From Sphingobacteriia bacterium 28-36-52 (GTDB lineage: Bacteria > Bacteroidota > Bacteroidia > Chitinophagales > Chitinophagaceae), in contig NCGN01000013.1 of assembly GCA_002281575.1 (NCBI GenBank), positions 62,001 to 126,000 of the forward strand: a DNA stretch of 64,000 nucleotides, read 5' to 3'. Below are positions 59,722 to 64,000 of the stretch, in pieces (position 1 is the stretch's first letter; each line of letters begins with the position of its first letter). The translations under genes were made by a program, and so were the position numbers. Below the pieces are notes generated by a model, which was not told the DNA's origin, ran no database searches, and was given only the letters and a program-made list of their open reading frames with translations.

Positions 59722-61431
59722 ATGATTACATTTGAAGGGTTGGGAATTGACGAACGTTTAATTCAAGCAACCACAGAGTTGGGGTATGTGAACCCAACAG
59801 CAATTCAGGAACAGGCGATACCGGTCTTATTGAGCGGAACGACTGATTTTATCGGTTTGGCGCAAACCGGCACGGGAAAAACAGCAGCTTTTGGATTACC
59901 CTTGTTACACATTATAGACGCAGCAGCAAAATATCCACAGGCATTGGTGGTTTGTCCTACACGCGAATTGTGTTTGCAGATTGTTAAAGAGATAGAGCTG
60001 TTTAAGAAATATATGACCGGTATTTCGGTTGTTGCAGTTTATGGAGGAGCTTCCATCGGATTACAGATCCGTGATCTGAAAAGAGGAGTACAAATTGTTG
60101 TGGCTACACCAGGTAGACTAATTGATTTGATTGAGCGTAAAGCAATCAACTTAGAACAAATCAGTTATGTTGTATTAGATGAAGCAGATGAAATGTTGAA
60201 CATGGGTTTTCAAGATGATATTGAGTTCATCTTAAAAAATACCCCTCAGAGAAATAGCACTTGGTTATTTAGTGCAACCATGCCACCTGAAATTAGAAAA
60301 GTGAGCAAGCGTTACATGAAAGATCCCAAGGAAGTAACAGTTGGTAAGGTAAATACTTCAAACAAGAGTATTGATCACCAATATTATGTTACCACTGCGC
60401 ATCATCGTTATGAAACATTAAAGCGAATTATCGATTTTAACCCGGGTATTTATGGAATTATTTTTACCAGGACTAAATTGGATGCACAAGAAATATCAGA
60501 GCGTTTAACTAGGGAAGGGTATGATATTGATGCATTACATGGAGATCTTACACAAGGTCAACGTGATAAAGTAATGGGTCAGTTTAGAGATAAAAGCCTC
60601 CAATTATTAATTGCAACTGATGTGGCTGCAAGAGGGATTGATGTACAGGGGATTACCCATGTAATCAATTTTGAGCTACCAGATGATGTAGAAATCTACA
60701 CACATAGAAGTGGACGTACAGGTAGAGCTGGGAATCAGGGAATTTGTATATCAATTGTACATGCCAAAGAAACCTATAAGCTTAAGCAAATTGAAAGAAT
60801 CAATAATTGTCATTTTAGCAAACTTGATATCCCTTCAGGAAAAGATGTTTGTAGAAAACAATTTTTCTCTTTTATGGACAAGCTATTGTCGGCAGATATT
60901 AGTCATGGCGATTACGAAACCTACGTTCCAATGTTGGCAGAAAAATTTGCCGATGTAAGTAAAGAAGACGTATTGAAGCGTGTTGCTGCAATGGAATTTG
61001 ATCGATTCTTAAAGTACTATGAAAACTCTGAAGATTTAAATATTAGAGAGCGTGATAGAAGTGCGAAGAGAGATCCTAATGATCGTGGAGACAATAGATC
61101 TAGCCGAAGAGAAAGTGGAAGAGACGCTGGAAGGGATGCTGGTCGTGGTGATAGTCGCAAAGAATATAAATCAGGTGGAGGTTACAGTAGGTTATTTGTA
61201 AACTTAGGAACCAAAGACGGATTTTATAAAGCGAGTTTTTTACAGTTTGTATTAGATATGAGCGATTTAAAGAAAGATGTGCTAGGACGTATTGATATGA
61301 AAGACATGAATAGCTGGATTGAAATTGAGAAAACAGCAGCACAGCAAATGATTCGTTCTTTGGATGGTAAGAAATACAAGGGAAGAAGCATTCGTATGAA
61401 CGATGCAGACAGTGGAGGAGGACGCCGATAA
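59722..61431 (+). CDS. DEAD-box RNA helicase with DbpA-type RNA-binding domain
   Basis: The 569-residue protein has the helicase core: Q-motif region (TAIQEQAIPVLL), AQTGTGKTAA (motif I), PTRELCLQI (Ia), LDEADEML (motif II), FSATMP (III), IIFTRTKLDAQE (IV) and HRSGRTGRAG (VI). An arginine/aspartate/glycine-rich linker at about residues 440-485 leads to a DbpA-like RNA-binding domain (about 490-565, YSRLFVNLGTKDGFYK). Such helicases act in ribosome assembly or cold adaptation. It sits between tyrA and the DAHP synthase gene, an unrelated function inside the aromatic operon. Confidence 0.93.
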   Translation: MITFEGLGIDERLIQATTELGYVNPTAIQEQAIPVLLSGTTDFIGLAQTGTGKTAAFGLPLLHIIDAAAKYPQALVVCPTRELCLQIVKEIELFKKYMTGISVVAVYGGASIGLQIRDLKRGVQIVVATPGRLIDLIERKAINLEQISYVVLDEADEMLNMGFQDDIEFILKNTPQRNSTWLFSATMPPEIRKVSKRYMKDPKEVTVGKVNTSNKSIDHQYYVTTAHHRYETLKRIIDFNPGIYGIIFTRTKLDAQEISERLTREGYDIDALHGDLTQGQRDKVMGQFRDKSLQLLIATDVAARGIDVQGITHVINFELPDDVEIYTHRSGRTGRAGNQGICISIVHAKETYKLKQIERINNCHFSKLDIPSGKDVCRKQFFSFMDKLLSADISHGDYETYVPMLAEKFADVSKEDVLKRVAAMEFDRFLKYYENSEDLNIRERDRSAKRDPNDRGDNRSSRRESGRDAGRDAGRGDSRKEYKSGGGYSRLFVNLGTKDGFYKASFLQFVLDMSDLKKDVLGRIDMKDMNSWIEIEKTAAQQMIRSLDGKKYKGRSIRMNDADSGGGRR

Positions 61432-61457
61432 TTTTAGTAACAAGCAATCAATCGAAT

Positions 61458-62543
61458 ATGGAACAGACCTTACAGCAAGCAGCTAGTATTAACAAGGTGC
61501 TTGCAAAAAGACCATTAATTATTTCCGGACCTTGCAGTGCGGAAACAGAAGAGCAAATTTTAGCAACTGCTAGCCAGCTTGCCGCAACTGGAAAAGTAGA
61601 TATTTTGCGAGCAGGTATTTGGAAACCTAGAACCAGACCTGGAAGTTTTGAAGGGGTTGGAACAAAGGGCTTGCCTTGGTTGCAAAAAGCGAAAGAGTTA
61701 ACTGGGTTACCCGTAGCAGTAGAAGTAGCAACTGGTAAGCAGGTTGAAGATGCTTTGCATTTTGGTGTAGACGTTTTGTGGATTGGCGCCAGAACAACGG
61801 TGAATCCATTTAGCGTTCAGGATGTTGCAGATGCTTTAAAGGGAGTGGATGTTCCAGTTTTGATTAAGAACCCAATTAATCCAGATTTAGAACTATGGAT
61901 TGGGGCTGCTGAGCGTGTTGCAAAAGCAGGAATTAAAAATATTGGTTTAATTCATAGAGGGTTTAGTTCATATGGCAATACCGAATACCGTAATGCACCA
62001 ATGTGGCACTTAGCTATAGAAATGAAGCGCAGGTTTCCTGAAATGATTATGATTAATGATCCTTCCCATATTTGTGGTAGAAGAGACATTCTACAGGAAG
62101 TTGCGCAAAAAGCCATTGACTTAGATTTTGATGGATTAATTATAGAAAGTCATATTGATCCAGATAATGCATGGAGTGATGCCAAACAGCAAATTACACC
62201 TGCAGTTTTAGGGTCAATGATGGATACCATGATTTGGCGTAAAGAAGACATCATTTCTGAGGAGTTACATATTCAGATGGATAAAATGCGTGCACAAATT
62301 AACCAGTTAGACGATGAGCTTTTGCAATTGTTAGGACAGCGAATGAAAGTGGCCGATAAAATTGGACAGTATAAAAAAGACAACAATATTACCATTTTGC
62401 AAACCAATCGTTGGAATGCTATTTTAGAGCGTGCTTTTGTAAAAGGAGGGCAGCTTGGTCTTAGCCAAGAATTTATCACTAAGTATTTTGATGCGGTACA
62501 TATGGAAAGTATCAACCATCAAAATAAGATTATGAATTCATAG
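61458..62543 (+). CDS. DAHP synthase fused to type II chorismate mutase
   Basis: The 361-residue protein joins two shikimate-pathway enzymes. Residues about 1-265 form a DAHP synthase of the KDO8P-synthase-like class (PLIISGPCSAETEEQI, ILRAGIWKPRTRPGSFEG in two parts, IGLIHRGFSSYG, MINDPSHICGRRD), which starts the pathway from PEP and erythrose 4-phosphate. Residues about 275-355 form an AroQ-type chorismate mutase (MDKMRAQINQLDDELLQLLG in two parts, RMKVADKIGQYKK). This fusion is known in Bacteroidota. It supplies the mutase activity absent from PheA and TyrA here, so prephenate for both comes from this gene. Confidence 0.94.
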   Translation: MEQTLQQAASINKVLAKRPLIISGPCSAETEEQILATASQLAATGKVDILRAGIWKPRTRPGSFEGVGTKGLPWLQKAKELTGLPVAVEVATGKQVEDALHFGVDVLWIGARTTVNPFSVQDVADALKGVDVPVLIKNPINPDLELWIGAAERVAKAGIKNIGLIHRGFSSYGNTEYRNAPMWHLAIEMKRRFPEMIMINDPSHICGRRDILQEVAQKAIDLDFDGLIIESHIDPDNAWSDAKQQITPAVLGSMMDTMIWRKEDIISEELHIQMDKMRAQINQLDDELLQLLGQRMKVADKIGQYKKDNNITILQTNRWNAILERAFVKGGQLGLSQEFITKYFDAVHMESINHQNKIMNS

Positions 62544-62544
62544 T

Positions 62545-63564
62545 ATGCAGAAGAAGCGTTTTTTATTCTCTGGAAAAGAGACCCTTTTTTATTTTGATGC
62601 CGCGTTTGGTTTGTTAGAAAAAATTGTTTCAAAAGAGAAAGCGATTATTGTAACAGATGAAAATTTGTTTCAAGCACACAAAAGAAAATTAAAGGGATTT
62701 AATACTATTGTGTTAAATCCAGGAGAGCAATTTAAGGTTCAACAAACAGTTGATGTAATTATTGACCAGCTGATTTTATTGGGTGCCGATAGGCAAACTA
62801 CCTTAATTGGTTTTGGAGGCGGTGTCATTACAGATATAACAGGATATGTTGCAGGAATTTATATGCGAGGGGTAGAAGTAGGATATATTCCAACTTCTTT
62901 GCTTGCAATGGTAGATGCTGCTATAGGTGGCAAAAACGGAATTGATGTAGGGGTGTATAAAAATATGGTTGGATTAATTAGGCAGCCATCTTTTCTAATT
63001 TATGATTACAGTTTACTAAAAACATTGCCTTTACAAGAATGGAAAAATGGATTTGCAGAAATCATTAAACATGCTTGCATTAAGGATCAAAAAATGTTTG
63101 AAGAATTAGAACAAAATAGCATTCCCAAGTATAAAAAAAATCCTGTGTTACTTGCAAAGTTGATTATGCGCAATGCTTTGATAAAAATAAAAGTTGTGCA
63201 AAAGGATGAATTTGAAAAGGGGGATCGAAAGCTGTTGAATTTTGGTCATACCCTGGGTCATGCAATTGAAAATATGTATCAATTAAGTCATGGCGAAGCC
63301 ATAAGCATTGGAATGACTTATGCGTCATTAATGTCTCAGCAACTAAAGTTTTATAAAGAAGCGGATAGGGTTATACGGTTATTGCATAGTTATGGGTTAC
63401 CGACTGTTGCTGATTTTGATGCAAAGAAGGCTTTTGGAGTTTTATTAAAAGATAAAAAACGTCAAGACGATTCAATCAATTATATTCTGTTGCAAAAAAC
63501 TGGTAAAGGGGTTATACAACCTTTGTTACTTGTGCAATTACAAGAAATTTTTAAACAATTTTAA
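62545..63564 (+). CDS. aroB: 3-dehydroquinate synthase
   Basis: AroB makes 3-dehydroquinate from DAHP, using NAD and a metal. The 339-residue protein has NAD-loop GFGGGVITDITGYVAGIYMRG near residue 92 (in two parts), TSLLAMVDAAIGGKNGID near 120, and the metal ligands in GFAEIIKHACI and LNFGHTLGHAIE near residues 180-240. It starts 1 base after the DAHP synthase stop, and aroA follows after 17 bases. Confidence 0.95.
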   Translation: MQKKRFLFSGKETLFYFDAAFGLLEKIVSKEKAIIVTDENLFQAHKRKLKGFNTIVLNPGEQFKVQQTVDVIIDQLILLGADRQTTLIGFGGGVITDITGYVAGIYMRGVEVGYIPTSLLAMVDAAIGGKNGIDVGVYKNMVGLIRQPSFLIYDYSLLKTLPLQEWKNGFAEIIKHACIKDQKMFEELEQNSIPKYKKNPVLLAKLIMRNALIKIKVVQKDEFEKGDRKLLNFGHTLGHAIENMYQLSHGEAISIGMTYASLMSQQLKFYKEADRVIRLLHSYGLPTVADFDAKKAFGVLLKDKKRQDDSINYILLQKTGKGVIQPLLLVQLQEIFKQF

Positions 63565-63581
63565 TATTCCAATTTGTACTG

Positions 63582-64000
63582 ATGATTGCAATCATTCATC
63601 CTACTAATATACAAGGTACTTTACATGCTAATGCAAGTAAAAGCTCAATGCAGAGAGCTTGTGCTGCAGCATTGCTGCATCATGGGAGAAGCCATATTTT
63701 AAATGCAGGAGACAGTTTTGATGATTTGGCAGCAATTGAAATGATACAAAAATTAGGTGCTGTTGTTACAAAGACTAATGATGGAAGTATTACAATTGAA
63801 AGTAAAGGTGTTTCTCCAATTTTGAATGAATTGAGTTGCGGAGAAAGTGGATTGGGAATAAGAATGTTTACTCCAATAGCAGCTTTAAGTTATGAAAGCA
63901 TAACAATTACAGGAACAGGAAGTTTGTTGAAGAGACCCATGCATTTTTTTGATGAAGTACTTCCACAGTTAAATGTCCAAATTAATTCGGCCAATGGATT
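63582..64000 (+). CDS. aroA: EPSP synthase (5-enolpyruvylshikimate-3-phosphate synthase), 5' part
   Basis: A frame opening at ATG 63582 stays open to the window's end, giving 139 residues of AroA. It begins MIAIIHPTNIQGTL and shows ASKSSMQRACAAALL (substrate-binding lysine region, near residue 18), ILNAGDSFDDLAAIEMI near 40, and SCGESGLGIRMFTPIAAL near 90, the conserved region corresponding to GTAMRP-type loops. Only the first of its two domains is inside the window. It belongs to the aromatic operon, 17 bases after aroB. Confidence 0.92.
   Translation, partial: MIAIIHPTNIQGTLHANASKSSMQRACAAALLHHGRSHILNAGDSFDDLAAIEMIQKLGAVVTKTNDGSITIESKGVSPILNELSCGESGLGIRMFTPIAALSYESITITGTGSLLKRPMHFFDEVLPQLNVQINSANG

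Noticed and set aside
61100..61447. 115-codon minus-strand frame opposite the helicase end
   Set aside because: It lies wholly inside the helicase RNA-binding domain coding sequence and has no recognisable domain.
1..64000. Prophage, insertion sequence, CRISPR array or genomic island
   Set aside because: No transposase, integrase, phage structural or cas gene, no regularly spaced repeats, and composition appears even across the window.

Overview
The window looks like ordinary chromosomal DNA from a member of the Bacteroidota, most likely the Chitinophagaceae. The placement rests on low GC content, a type IX secretion (T9SS) C-terminal signal on one exported protein, a PorW/SprE-like T9SS protein, carboxypeptidase-regulatory plug domains on a TonB receptor, a DUF5686 protein, a bacillithiol gene (bshC), a DAHP synthase-chorismate mutase fusion, and repeated promoter elements of the Bacteroidota type TAnnTTTG. 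Shine-Dalgarno sequences are mostly absent. I saw no insertion sequence, prophage, CRISPR array or compositional island. The genus is not determined.

Layout. 1-4279: end of a polysaccharide locus (flippase, a core-2-type transferase, two family 2 glycosyltransferases) with an unrelated minus-strand membrane gene inside it. 4357-6869: receiver protein, dapA and accA, and tRNA-Asp with its own promoter and terminator. 6912-15199: exported glycosidase-like T9SS cargo, PIG-L deacetylase, two tiny translationally coupled membrane proteins, a sodium:solute symporter and a cytoplasmic GH13 enzyme. 15300-20474: HtrA protease, LuxC-like acyl-CoA reductase divergent from a ferredoxin, ddl, a PASTA protein and a rhodanese. 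20554-31476: DUF5686 protein, trhO, purC, two TonB receptors and pdhB. 31501-38947: a sigma-54-activator-like regulator without a DNA-binding domain, signal peptidase I, cytidine deaminase, sterol desaturase, a DadA-like oxidase and bshC. 38948-47770: PBP1A, PorW-like protein, two small membrane proteins, SprT, sucC and yceI. 47840-54322: DinB, subtilase, rluD/lipB divergent pair, small secreted protein, PLP desulfhydrase and nucleotidyltransferase. 54405-56402: ECF sigma factor, a membrane anti-sigma/trypsin-like protease fusion and a divergent repeat lipoprotein. 56605-64000: the aromatic amino acid operon, running off the right edge.

Two systems stand out. First, an unlisted 28-codon ORF at 56620-56706 has nine aromatic codons in a run of ten (W, F, Y) and is followed by a GC-rich hairpin with a T tract just before pheA. 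A second copy of one hairpin arm lies inside the ORF and can form a competing antiterminator. This reads as a ribosome-mediated attenuator for pheA, an aminotransferase gene, tyrA and probably the downstream aroG/pheB-type fusion gene, aroB and aroA. Second, the ECF sigma operon and a divergent 58-residue lipoprotein gene share an intergenic region in which the heptamer GTAACCC occurs once on each strand, placed symmetrically around one AT-rich core. This suggests overlapping divergent promoters read by the same sigma factor, with a protease built into its probable anti-sigma partner.

Several start codons were moved inward from the longest open frame (dapA, accA, PIG-L, ferredoxin, trhO, TonB receptor 2, PorW, sucC, subtilase, the anti-sigma/protease gene). 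Reasons are given in each entry. All functional assignments are from recognised motifs and memory of families; no database search was run.
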